Shown here one piece after another: positions 47,000-55,334 of a stretch of 64,000 bases of DNA. The stretch's first letter is position 1, and each line of letters opens with the position of its first letter. The stretch is from Streptomyces sp. ASQP_92. Lineage in GTDB: Bacteria > Actinomycetota > Actinomycetes > Streptomycetales > Streptomycetaceae. Position numbers and translations under genes: made by a program. The stretch lies in contig NZ_JAODUA010000006.1 of assembly GCF_025399895.1 (NCBI RefSeq), forward strand, positions 1-64,000. The letters run 5' to 3'. The notes under the pieces are model-generated. The model worked only from the letters and a program-made list of their open reading frames with translations, made no database searches and had not been told where the DNA came from.

Positions 47000-47317
47000 T
47001 CAGCCGCCGACGACACCGCCGAAGAGGCCGCCGTGGGCCATGCCGAGGAAGAAGCCGACGGCGGATGCGCCGAGCCCGAGGATCAACAGGAACCGCTCGC
47101 GCGTCGTCGCCGAGATGAACTGCCCGTACGCGCCGCTGACGATGCCGATCAGGCCGGCCCACGAGCTGATCAGGTGGAGGTTGTAGAACCACGCCGTGGT
47201 GAAGGCCAGCACGCCCAGGACGACCGTGACGGCCGCGAACGTGTCCTGGAGCGGATGGGGCCTTCCGTCGGTGGCGAAGAGGGAGACGGGGGCGTTCGGT
47301 CGCACTGCTTGTGCCAT
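47000..47317 (-). CDS. Small conserved membrane protein
   Basis: 105 residues with three hydrophobic helices (AAVTVVLGVLAFTTAWFYNL, SSWAGLIGIVSGAYGQF, FLLILGLGASAVGFFLGMA). ATG at 47317 (MAQAVRPNAPVSLF) has a strong AGGAGG seven bases upstream. Found at this position in Streptomyces between femX and rpsF. Function unknown. Confidence 0.82.
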   Translation of the reverse strand: MAQAVRPNAPVSLFATDGRPHPLQDTFAAVTVVLGVLAFTTAWFYNLHLISSWAGLIGIVSGAYGQFISATTRERFLLILGLGASAVGFFLGMAHGGLFGGVVGG

Positions 47318-47580
47318 GGGGCACCTCCTGGCGGAAAGCGGCGAAGGGTGACGCCGCACACACCGATGTGTACAGATTGCGTCCCCTGCCCACTGGATTT
47401 CAACCGGAAGCGGGTCAACAGGTACTCTGGACGGTCTGCACCGGTGTCAGCCGTGCCCGCATGCCCTCCCGCTCCTCACGGAGGGGGTTGTCAGTGGGGG
47501 CCGATACCGTTGCTTACGCATCACGACCCTCCTGCCACGGAACGACCGTGGCCGCTGAGTCCAAAGGAGGTGGGTTCCAC

Positions 47581-47871
47581 ATGCGTCACTACGAGGTGAT
47601 GGTCATCCTCGACCCCGATCTGGAGGAGCGCGCTGTCTCTCCCCTGATCGAGAACTTCCTCTCCGTCGTCCGCGAGGGCAACGGAAAGGTCGAGAAGGTC
47701 GACACCTGGGGCCGTCGGCGTCTCGCCTACGAGATCAAGAAGAAGCCCGAGGGCATCTACACGGTCCTCGACCTGCAGGCCGAGCCTGCGGTCGTCAAGG
47801 AGCTCGACCGTCAGATGAACCTGAACGAGTCGGTCCTCCGGACCAAGGTCCTCCGCCCCGAGACCCACTGA
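47581..47871 (+). CDS. rpsF: 30S ribosomal protein S6
   Basis: 96 residues (MRHYEVMVILDPDLEERAV...), normal length. Start ATG at 47581, preceded by AAAGGAGG at ideal distance; the longer upstream frame is non-coding. First gene of rpsF-ssb-rpsR-rplI. Confidence 0.98.
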   Translation: MRHYEVMVILDPDLEERAVSPLIENFLSVVREGNGKVEKVDTWGRRRLAYEIKKKPEGIYTVLDLQAEPAVVKELDRQMNLNESVLRTKVLRPETH

Positions 47872-47945
47872 GCTTTCGCTCAGAGGTAATCGGGTCCGAG
47901 TAGCAACACAGCAGCCAGCAGCAATCCCCGCCGAGAGGTTCACCC

Positions 47946-48536
47946 ATGGCAGGCGAGACCGTCATCACGGTCGTCGGCAATCTCGTCGACGACCCCGAGC
48001 TGCGCTTCACCCCCTCCGGTGCGGCCGTCGCGAAGTTCCGTGTCGCGTCCACTCCCCGCACCTTCGACCGTCAGACCAATGAGTGGAAGGACGGCGAAAG
48101 CCTGTTCCTGACCTGCTCGGTCTGGCGTCAGGCGGCGGAGAACGTCGCGGAGTCGCTTCAGCGAGGCATGCGCGTAGTCGTGCAGGGCCGGCTGAGGCAG
48201 CGGTCGTACGAGGACCGCGAGGGCGTCAAGCGCACGGTCTTCGAGCTGGACGTCGAGGAAGTCGGCCCCAGCCTCAAGAACGCCACGGCCAAGGTCACCA
48301 AGACCACCGGTCGCGGCGGTCAGGGTGGATACGGCGGCGGCGGTCAGCAGCAGGGCGGCGGCAGCTGGGGCGGAGCTCCCAGCGGTGGCCAGCCGGCCGG
48401 CGGCGGTGCTCCCGCCGACGACCCCTGGGCCTCCAGCGCGCCGGCCGGCGGCGGACAGCCGCAGCAGGGTGGCAACGGCGGTGGCAGCTGGGGCGGAAGC
48501 TCCGGCGGCGGCTACTCGGACGAGCCGCCCTTCTAG
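47946..48536 (+). CDS. ssb: Single-stranded DNA-binding protein
   Basis: 196 residues. N-terminal OB fold (about 1-115: ETVITVVGNLVDDPELRFTPSG...), then a Gly/Gln-rich flexible linker and the acidic tip YSDEPPF that docks partner proteins. This is the essential SSB by its place between rpsF and rpsR. A 74-base gap separates it from rpsF. Confidence 0.98.
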   Translation: MAGETVITVVGNLVDDPELRFTPSGAAVAKFRVASTPRTFDRQTNEWKDGESLFLTCSVWRQAAENVAESLQRGMRVVVQGRLRQRSYEDREGVKRTVFELDVEEVGPSLKNATAKVTKTTGRGGQGGYGGGGQQQGGGSWGGAPSGGQPAGGGAPADDPWASSAPAGGGQPQQGGNGGGSWGGSSGGGYSDEPPF

Positions 48537-48580
48537 GGCAGCTCGTAACCCCCACTTCTTGATCACACAGGAGAAACACC

Positions 48581-48817
48581 ATGGCGAAGCCGCCTGTGCG
48601 CAAGCCTAAGAAGAAGGTCTGCGCTTTCTGCAAGGACAAGACCGCTTACGTGGACTACAAGGACACGAACATGCTGCGGAAGTTCATTTCCGACCGCGGC
48701 AAGATCCGTGCCCGCCGCGTTACCGGCAACTGCACGCAGCACCAGCGTGACGTCGCCACGGCCGTCAAGAACAGCCGTGAGATGGCGCTGCTGCCCTACA
48801 CGTCCACCGCGCGATAA
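48581..48817 (+). CDS. rpsR: 30S ribosomal protein S18 (zinc-ribbon form)
   Basis: 78 residues. Contains C14xxC17 and C51xxH54, a zinc-binding (C+) form of S18; Streptomyces often hold a cysteine-free, Zur-controlled copy elsewhere. Good ribosome binding site (AGGAG) before ATG at 48581. Confidence 0.98.
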   Translation: MAKPPVRKPKKKVCAFCKDKTAYVDYKDTNMLRKFISDRGKIRARRVTGNCTQHQRDVATAVKNSREMALLPYTSTAR

Positions 48818-48835
48818 GGGAAGGGTGACCGAAAA

Positions 48836-49282
48836 ATGAAGATCATCCTCACCCACGAGGTCTCTGGCCTCGGCACTGCCGGCGACGTCGTTGACGTCAA
48901 GGACGGCTACGCTCGCAACTACCTGGTCCCGCGTGGTTTCGCGATCCGCTGGACCAAGGGTGGCGAGAAGGATGTCGCGCAGATCCGTCGTGCGCGCAAG
49001 ATCCACGAGATCGCGACCATCGAGCAGGCCAACGAGGTCAAGGCCCGCCTCGAGGGCGTGAAGGTGCGTCTGGCTGTTCGCTCCGGCGACGCCGGCCGTC
49101 TCTTCGGCTCCGTCACCCAGGCCGATGTCGCTTCGGCGATCAAGGCTGCCGGTGGCCCGGACGTGGACAAGCGCCGCGTCGAGCTCGGTGCGCCGATCAA
49201 GACCCTTGGTGCTCACCAGGTGTCCGTGCGTCTGCACTCCGACGTTGTCGCGAAGCTTGGCGTCGAGGTCATCGCCGCGTAA
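48836..49282 (+). CDS. rplI: 50S ribosomal protein L9
   Basis: 148 residues, the two-domain L9: N-terminal MKIILTHEVSGLGTAGDVVDVKDGYARNYLVP signature, long central helix and C-terminal domain. Follows rpsR by 18 bases; last gene of the operon, ended by the hairpin at 49301-49334. Confidence 0.98.
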   Translation: MKIILTHEVSGLGTAGDVVDVKDGYARNYLVPRGFAIRWTKGGEKDVAQIRRARKIHEIATIEQANEVKARLEGVKVRLAVRSGDAGRLFGSVTQADVASAIKAAGGPDVDKRRVELGAPIKTLGAHQVSVRLHSDVVAKLGVEVIAA

Positions 49283-49300
49283 GCACCGCACAGCATCAGA

Positions 49301-49334
49301 AGAAGGGCCGTACCCCTCGGGGTGCGGCCCTTCT
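49301..49334 (+). terminator. Terminator after rplI
   Basis: AGAAGGGCCG (49301-49310) pairs with CGGCCCTTCT (49325-49334), extended inward with one G-U pair, 19 bases after the rplI stop. Confidence 0.85.
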
Positions 49335-49347
49335 GCTGTGCCGTCCG

Positions 49348-49391
49348 CTGCTGCTTTGCTGTGTTTCACGTGAAACACAGCAGAGCAGCAG
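49348..49391. repeat. 44-bp near-perfect palindrome with parS core
   Basis: Centred on parS 49363-49376; 49357-49382 is perfect (26 bp), and pairing continues to 49348-49391 with a single mismatch that would be G-U in RNA. Between the convergent rplI and MATE genes. Confidence 0.75.
49363..49376. other. parS site 10
   Basis: Perfect GTTTCACGTGAAAC between rplI and the MATE gene. Confidence 0.95.
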
Positions 49392-49398
49392 ACTCCGC

Positions 49399-49412
49399 GT
49401 TTCACGTGAAAC
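49399..49412. other. parS site 11
   Basis: Perfect GTTTCACGTGAAAC, 36 bases after site 10. Confidence 0.95.
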
Positions 49413-49446
49413 ACCGCCCGGTGGGCGGCGTACGGTCGCCTCGCAG

Positions 49447-50796
49447 TCAGCGAGTGGCGCCAGTGACCAGCCACCGCCCCGAGCGGGCCCGCAGGCCCAG
49501 CGTCAGCATGCGGACGGCCATCATCAGCGCCATGGCCCACCAGAGCGCGGTGAGGCCGCCGCCGAGGGTCGGCACGAGCAGTGCGACCGGAGCGAAGACG
49601 ACGAGGGTCACCAGCATGGCCCGTGCCAGGTAGGGGCCGTCGCCCGCGCCCATCAGAACGCCGTCGAGGATGAAGACGACTCCCGCGATCGGCTGGGTCA
49701 GGGCGACCACGAGCAGAGCGGGCAGCAGGGTCTGCTGGACCGTGTGGTCATTGGTGAAGAGCGGGACGAAGAGCGGCCGGGCCGCCACCACGAGCACGCC
49801 GAGCAGGACACCGAAGGCGATGCCCCACTCCACCATGCGGCGGCAGGCCTGCTTGGCTCCCTTGGCGTCACCGGCCCCCAGATAGCGCCCGATGATGGCT
49901 TGGCCGGCGATGGCGATCGCGTCGAGGGCGAAGGCCATCAGACTCCACAGGGACAGAATGATCTGGTGCGCGGCGATATCGGCGTCGCCCAGACGCGCGG
50001 CGACGGCGGTCGCGATCATCAGGACGGCTCGTAGTGAGAGCGTACGGATCAGCAGGGGGGCGCCCGCCTGGGCGCTGTTCCGGATGCCCGCGAGGTCGGG
50101 GCGCAGGGAGGCGCCGTGGCGTCGGGCGCCGCGCACGACCACGGTGAGATAGACGGCGGCCATGCCGAACTGGGCGATGACGGTGCCCCAGGCCGATCCG
50201 GCGATGCCGAGCCCGGCGCCGTACACGAGTCCCAGATTCAGTGCTCCGTTGGCGGTGAAGCCCCCGATGGCGACGTACAGGGGCTTCCGGGTGTCCTGCA
50301 AGCCGCGCAGGATGCCGGTCGAGGCGAGCACCACGAGCATGGCGGGTATGCCGAGGGCCGAGATGCGCAGATAGGTGACGGCGTAGGGCGCCGCTGTGTC
50401 CGATGCGCCGAACAGGCCGACCAGCCAGGGGGCCGAGGGGACTACGGCGGCGACGACTACGGCGCCCAGGAACAGCGCCAGCCAGATGCCGTCCATGCCT
50501 TGGCGGATCGCGGCGCGCAGATCTCCCGCGCCGACCCGGCGGGAAACGGCCGCGGTGGTGGCGTAGGCGAGGAAGACGAAGATGCTCACGGCGGTGGTGA
50601 GCAGGGGCGCGGCAATACCCAAACCGGCCAGTTGCGGGGTGCCGAGATGGCCCACGATCGCGCTGTCGGCCATCACGAAGAGCGGCTCGGCGACGAGGGC
50701 GCCGAAGGCGGGTACGGCGAGGGACACGATCTCGCGATCGTGTCGGTGTCGGGAGGTCCGCCGATCGTGCTCCGGCGCCGTGGGGGCCTGTTTCAT
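49447..50796 (-). CDS. MATE-family efflux transporter (DinF-like)
   Basis: 449 residues, about 12 membrane helices in two related halves. MATE features: VSLAVPAFGALVAEPLFVMADSAIVGHLGTPQLAGLGIA at the N-terminus and the matching LSLRAVLMIATAVAARLGDADIAAHQI at the start of the second half. Cation-coupled drug/metabolite export by family; closest to the DinF branch by appearance. The conserved neighbour of rplI in Streptomyces. ATG at 50796 without a strong ribosome binding site. Confidence 0.93.
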   Translation of the reverse strand: MKQAPTAPEHDRRTSRHRHDREIVSLAVPAFGALVAEPLFVMADSAIVGHLGTPQLAGLGIAAPLLTTAVSIFVFLAYATTAAVSRRVGAGDLRAAIRQGMDGIWLALFLGAVVVAAVVPSAPWLVGLFGASDTAAPYAVTYLRISALGIPAMLVVLASTGILRGLQDTRKPLYVAIGGFTANGALNLGLVYGAGLGIAGSAWGTVIAQFGMAAVYLTVVVRGARRHGASLRPDLAGIRNSAQAGAPLLIRTLSLRAVLMIATAVAARLGDADIAAHQIILSLWSLMAFALDAIAIAGQAIIGRYLGAGDAKGAKQACRRMVEWGIAFGVLLGVLVVAARPLFVPLFTNDHTVQQTLLPALLVVALTQPIAGVVFILDGVLMGAGDGPYLARAMLVTLVVFAPVALLVPTLGGGLTALWWAMALMMAVRMLTLGLRARSGRWLVTGATR

Positions 50797-51219
50797 GGGG
50801 TCAATCTAATCTTCCACAGGTAATGGACGCAATGGCCATGGAGTCCTTACTTCAGGGCTGCGGTCAGGTTCGTGTGGACGCTGTCTGCCGAGATCTTGAG
50901 CCAGTCGGGAAAGTTTTTCTCCCCCACAGCCAGTGGACGGAGAAAGTGCAGGTCATGGGGGTCATCGACGGGGTGCTATGACTTTGTCCACAGTGCTGTC
51001 CCCCGGTCCGTGCACAGGTTCCGGAGACTTCTCCACAGCATCCGGTCCTTCGTCCACAAGGCCTGTGGATAACCAGATTGGCTGACGCCGCTCGCGGGCC
51101 TACCGTGGTCCGGCGCCCGACGCGCCAGAACCGGAGTCGGGCTTCTCGTTTTGTCAGTGTCGTGCCGTAGAAAGAGTGGCACGGCTAGGTCCGCGGAGCG
51201 GACGGGAGGAGGTGGCCCG
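50797..51219. other. dnaB upstream region with DnaA-box cluster
   Basis: 423 bases between the divergent MATE and dnaB genes, holding four DnaA-box-like nonamers at 50984-51072 (listed separately) and, presumably, the dnaB promoter. No gene is seen. Confidence 0.6.
50984..51072. promoter_or_regulatory. Cluster of four DnaA boxes upstream of dnaB
   Basis: TTGTCCACA at 50984-50992 (perfect), TTCTCCACA at 51029-51037 and TCGTCCACA at 51050-51058 (one mismatch each), and TGTGGATAA at 51064-51072 (perfect to the classical TTATCCACA on the other strand). The cluster ends 147 bases before the dnaB start, about 36 kb from oriC. Confidence 0.7.
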
Positions 51220-52713
51220 GTGAGCATTCCCGAGCCGTTGGACGAGCCCTGGGCCGACACCGGTCCAAGTGACCGTCTGCCTGTTTCCCGCCAGCGAGGC
51301 GACAGCGAGGTCCGTGGTCGCGGCCGCGGCAGAGGCCGTGACGATCAGCACGACCGGGGCCAGGACGACTGGGACGGCGGCTCCTCGGGCTTCGAGCGGG
51401 TGCCGCCTCAGGACATCGACGCCGAACAGTCCGTGCTCGGCGGCATGCTGCTCTCCAAGGACGCCATCGCGGACGTCGTGGAGATCATCAAGGGCCACGA
51501 CTTCTACAAGCCCGCCCACGAGACCGTCTACACGGCGATCCTCGACCTCTATGCCAAGGGCGAGCCCGCCGACCCCATCACCGTCGCCGCCGAACTGGTC
51601 AAGCGCGGCGAGATCACCCGGGTCGGCGGCGCGTCCTATCTCCACACCCTGGTCCAGTCGGTGCCGACGGCGGCCAACGCCTCGTACTACGCGGAAATCG
51701 TCCATGAGCGGGCGGTGCTCCGCCGGCTCGTCGAGGCGGGCACCAAGATCACGCAGATGGGATACGCGGCGGACGGCGACGTCGACGACATCGTCAACTC
51801 CGCCCAGGCCGAGATCTACGCGGTCACCGAGCAGCGCACCAGCGAGGACTATCTGCCGCTCGGCGACATCATGGAGGGCGCGCTCGACGAGATCGAGGCG
51901 ATCGGCTCCCGCAGCGGCGAGATGACCGGAGTGCCCACCGGATTCACCGACTTCGACTCGCTCACCAACGGTCTGCACCCCGGCCAGATGGTCGTCATCG
52001 CAGCCCGGCCCGCGATGGGTAAGTCCACCCTGGCGCTGGACTTCGCGCGGGCCTGTTCGATCAAGCACAACCTGCCGAGCGTGATCTTCTCGCTCGAAAT
52101 GGGGCGCAACGAGATCGCGATGCGTCTGCTGTCGGCCGAGGCCCGGGTCGCGCTCCACCACATGCGCTCCGGCACGATGACCGACGACGACTGGACGCGG
52201 CTGGCCCGGCGCATGCCGGACGTCTCCCAGGCGCCGCTCTACATCGACGACTCCCCGAACCTGTCGATGATGGAGATCCGCGCCAAGTGCCGCCGCCTCA
52301 AGCAGCGCAACGACCTCCGTCTCGTCGTCATCGACTATCTGCAGCTCATGCAGTCGGGCGGCTCGAAACGCGCCGAGAGCCGCCAGCAGGAAGTCTCGGA
52401 CATGTCGCGAAACCTGAAGCTCCTCGCCAAGGAGCTCCAGCTGCCGGTGATCGCGCTCTCGCAGCTGAACCGTGGCCCCGAGCAGCGCACCGACAAGAAG
52501 CCGATGGTCTCCGACCTTCGTGAATCGGGCTCCATCGAGCAGGACGCGGACATGGTCATCCTGCTGCACCGTGAGGACGCCTACGAGAAGGAGTCGCCCC
52601 GCGCGGGCGAGGCGGACCTGATCGTGGCCAAGCACCGTAACGGCCCCACCGCGACGATCACCGTCGCCTTCCAGGGCCACTATTCACGCTTCGTGGACAT
52701 GGCGGCGACCTGA
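51220..52713 (+). CDS. dnaB: Replicative DNA helicase DnaB
   Basis: 497 residues. Hexameric 5'-3' helicase of the fork. A disordered Arg/Gly/Asp-rich N-terminus (about 1-65), then the N-terminal primase-interacting domain (PPQDIDAEQSVLGGMLLSKDAI...), linker and RecA-like domain with Walker A ARPAMGKST and Walker B LVVIDYLQLM, and the DRESGSIEQDADMV-type arginine-finger region. No intein. GTG at 51220 (MSIPEPLDEPWAD) with AGGAGG nearby is preferred over a start 23 codons earlier. Confidence 0.98.
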   Translation: MSIPEPLDEPWADTGPSDRLPVSRQRGDSEVRGRGRGRGRDDQHDRGQDDWDGGSSGFERVPPQDIDAEQSVLGGMLLSKDAIADVVEIIKGHDFYKPAHETVYTAILDLYAKGEPADPITVAAELVKRGEITRVGGASYLHTLVQSVPTAANASYYAEIVHERAVLRRLVEAGTKITQMGYAADGDVDDIVNSAQAEIYAVTEQRTSEDYLPLGDIMEGALDEIEAIGSRSGEMTGVPTGFTDFDSLTNGLHPGQMVVIAARPAMGKSTLALDFARACSIKHNLPSVIFSLEMGRNEIAMRLLSAEARVALHHMRSGTMTDDDWTRLARRMPDVSQAPLYIDDSPNLSMMEIRAKCRRLKQRNDLRLVVIDYLQLMQSGGSKRAESRQQEVSDMSRNLKLLAKELQLPVIALSQLNRGPEQRTDKKPMVSDLRESGSIEQDADMVILLHREDAYEKESPRAGEADLIVAKHRNGPTATITVAFQGHYSRFVDMAAT

Positions 52714-52756
52714 TCCAGGGGCCGGGGGTGTGGCGGAGAGCGCCCGCCCCCACCGC

Positions 52757-53728
52757 TCACGGCACCTGGCGAGGCCGGTCGACCACCGCGCGTTCCAGGA
52801 TCGCGTTCGCCCAGACCAGGGTTCCTGCCTCTCCCCATTCGCTGGTCGTGGTCAGGTAGGTCCGTAGGCCGAGGAACGCCAGGGTCGTCTTGTCGAAGAC
52901 CCATTCCGTGCGCTGACCGAGTTGGCGGTCCTCGCGCGCGATGGCGAGGCCGGTGCGGCCGGTGGCGTCGGCGCCGGCCGGCACCTCCACCACGCCCGGA
53001 ATCCTCGCGGCGGCCCGGTAGAGGGCGGCCTGCGTCGCGGGCGGCATCACCGTGTAGCTCAGCAGGTTGCCGAAGGACTCGAACACCGTCTGGTCGAAGT
53101 CCTGGCCGTTGACCGGATGGGTCTCCTGCCGTATGCGCTGGTAGAGGGCGCCGGGCTCGGTGGGCAGGGAAGCCAGCCACGCGTAGGTGGGGCGCCTGAT
53201 GCCCGCAGGCGTGGGCTCGCTGTGGATGGGCACGAAGGTGCCGTCCTCACGGAAGAGCCCTGTCTCCTTGATGGGGCGAGGATCCTGCGGGTTCCAGTCC
53301 TCCCGCTCCTTGAGCGCCCCCGCGACCACCGGCTTGAGGTGTTCCGTGCGGGTGGCCATGCTGCGTACGTAGACGTACTGGTCGTCCCGCACCGGGCCGG
53401 TGTGGGACGACAGGGCTCCGGCGGCGAGCCGGTCGAGCAGCACGGCCGCCCCCTGTGCGGTGCCGGGGGCGGCCGGCGTGATCCTCGTCGGGGAGCTCTC
53501 GGGGCGCGCCCCGGGCATGACGGTGAGCACCACGGCCACGACCATGGCCGCTGCCGCGAGGGGCAGGAGGAGGGGCGGGCGCAACAGTCGGCGGCGGGCT
53601 CGGGAACGGTCGGCCTCGATGGTGCGCATGAGCAGTTCTCGGTGGTGACGGTGGCGGCCGGTGGGCAGATCCCGCTCGGCGGGGGTGGGGAGCAGCCGGG
53701 CGATTTCCTGGTGGTCGTCGGTGTTCAT
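52757..53728 (-). CDS. CU044_5270-type membrane protein
   Basis: 323 residues. A cytoplasmic N-terminus, one membrane helix (LLPLAAAAMVVAVVLTVM) and a long extracellular domain (RDDQYVYVRSMATRTEH..., FGNLLSYTVMPPATQAALYRAAARIPGV..., LGQRTEWVFDKTTLAFLGLRTYL), the layout of the actinobacterial CU044_5270 family. Its start overlaps the stop of the ECF sigma factor by four bases (53725-53728), so it may control or sense for that sigma factor. Function otherwise unknown. Confidence 0.85.
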   Translation of the reverse strand: MNTDDHQEIARLLPTPAERDLPTGRHRHHRELLMRTIEADRSRARRRLLRPPLLLPLAAAAMVVAVVLTVMPGARPESSPTRITPAAPGTAQGAAVLLDRLAAGALSSHTGPVRDDQYVYVRSMATRTEHLKPVVAGALKEREDWNPQDPRPIKETGLFREDGTFVPIHSEPTPAGIRRPTYAWLASLPTEPGALYQRIRQETHPVNGQDFDQTVFESFGNLLSYTVMPPATQAALYRAAARIPGVVEVPAGADATGRTGLAIAREDRQLGQRTEWVFDKTTLAFLGLRTYLTTTSEWGEAGTLVWANAILERAVVDRPRQVP

Positions 53729-54342
53729 CGGGCCTCCTCCTGAACGGTCAGGGCCGGGGGGCCGGCCGTGGGTGGTGCCGGCGCATTCGGGCCGGTGTGT
53801 CCGGAACGCCCGCTGAGCTGGTCATCGGTCAGCTTTCGCAGCCGGGCGCGGGCACGGGAGAGCCGGGATCGCACGGTGCCCACCGGAATGCCCAGGGCCT
53901 GTCCGGCCTCGGTGTAGTCCAGGGCCGACCACACGCACAGGGCCAGCACCTCCCGCTCGGGACGGCGCAGCAGCGTCAACGCATGGCGTACGGCGTCCAG
54001 TTCGCGGTCGTCGTCGATACGCGACGCCGATTCGTCGGCGAAGTCCCCGACCGTGTCCGTCCCCGGCCGACGGGCCAGGAAGGCGATCCGGCGGTGGAGG
54101 CGCCGATTGGCGTTGCGCGCCTTGTTGGTGGCGATGCCCAGCAGCCACGGCCGCAGGGACCCGCCGTACGGTTCGACCCTCCGCCGGGTGCGCCAGGCTT
54201 CCAGGAAGGTGTCGGACATCACCTCTTCGGCCGTCGACCAGTCGCCCGTCAGCCGGAATGCATGGTTGTAGACCCCTCGCGCGTACTCCTCGTAGAGCTC
54301 GGCGAACGCCGCCTGGTCACCCGCTCGTATGCGTTCGCGCAT
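53725..54342 (-). CDS. ECF-type RNA polymerase sigma factor
   Basis: 205 residues. Region 2 (FAELYEEYARGVYNHAFRLTGDWSTAEEVMSDTFLEAWRTRR) and region 4 (ALTLLRRPEREVLALCVWSALDYTEAGQALGIPVGTVRSRLSRARARL). Start ATG at 54342. Operon with the CU044_5270-type gene, a pairing common in Streptomyces. No canonical zinc-finger anti-sigma factor is adjacent. Confidence 0.93.
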   Translation of the reverse strand: MRERIRAGDQAAFAELYEEYARGVYNHAFRLTGDWSTAEEVMSDTFLEAWRTRRRVEPYGGSLRPWLLGIATNKARNANRRLHRRIAFLARRPGTDTVGDFADESASRIDDDRELDAVRHALTLLRRPEREVLALCVWSALDYTEAGQALGIPVGTVRSRLSRARARLRKLTDDQLSGRSGHTGPNAPAPPTAGPPALTVQEEAR

Positions 54343-54537
54343 AGGTACCTCTCCGTCCGTTTCCCCTCACATCCAGTCCTCTCCGCGACCACCCACCAGT
54401 TCCGGTGACCTGCGTCACATCGGGCGGTGCGTCCGCGCCGCGTGCTCCGGTCGGCCGAGGTCGTCCACGGCTCCTCAGTCGCTTTCACCGGAGCGAGCGG
54501 GTTCTGCGGGGGGCGACGGCCAACTACCGTCTGCGCC

Positions 54538-55254
54538 ATGAGCGTCGAAGACTGGCTGGCGGAGACCCGCACGTCCTACGACACCGTCGCCGCCTCCTAC
54601 GCCGAGCAGGTGCGTGATCTCCTGGACCGGACGCCCTACGAACGCTCGGTCCTGTCTCTGTTCGCCGAGCTGGTGCAGGCCGACGGCGGAGGACCGGTGG
54701 TGGACGTCGGGTGTGGATCCGGCAGGATCACGGCCCATCTGCGCGGCCTCGGCGTGGACGCGTTCGGGGTCGATCTGTCGCCCATGATGGTCGAGACGGC
54801 CCGGCGTGAGCACCCCGGCCTGCGGTTCGAGGCGGGCTCCATGACGGAACTCGACCTCGCCGACGCCTCGGTGGCGGGCCTGGTGGCCTGGTATTCGCTG
54901 ATCCACGTACCCGACCGCGAGATCGGTGGTGTCCTCGCGCACTTCCGGCGGGTCGTGCGATCCGGCGGTTTGGTGCTGCTCAGCTTCCACGCCGGGGACG
55001 GATCACGGCTCAAGACGCGGGGCTACGGAGGTCATGCGATGAACGTCCAGGTGCATCGCCGACAGCCTGCCGATGTGGCCACGTGGCTGGAGGACGCCGG
55101 CTTCACCGTCGAGGCGCGGATGACGCTCACCTCGGCCGAGAGCGCCCTCGGAGGGATCCTCTTCGCGCGCCGGCGACCCGACGGCATCCCGGGCGCCACG
55201 ACCGCGCCGAAGGACGGCAGACAGGGCAGCAGCTCTGCCGCGCCGAAGAGGTGA
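54538..55254 (+). CDS. SAM-dependent methyltransferase (class I)
   Basis: 238 residues. SAM-binding VVDVGCGSGRITAHL near residue 60, GVDLSPMMVETAR after it and the acidic loop VAGLVAWYSLIHVP. Substrate unknown. ATG at 54538 is probably translated from a leaderless or very short-leader transcript: TACCGT lies a few bases upstream and no Shine-Dalgarno sequence is seen. Divergent from the ECF sigma factor. Confidence 0.9.
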   Translation: MSVEDWLAETRTSYDTVAASYAEQVRDLLDRTPYERSVLSLFAELVQADGGGPVVDVGCGSGRITAHLRGLGVDAFGVDLSPMMVETARREHPGLRFEAGSMTELDLADASVAGLVAWYSLIHVPDREIGGVLAHFRRVVRSGGLVLLSFHAGDGSRLKTRGYGGHAMNVQVHRRQPADVATWLEDAGFTVEARMTLTSAESALGGILFARRRPDGIPGATTAPKDGRQGSSSAAPKR

Positions 55255-55334
55255 CGAAGAGATGAGGGGCCGAAGAGGTCGGCTCCGGTGAAAAGCGGTC
55301 GACTGGAGGCGGGTGCGCGGCTAGACCTTCCCTC

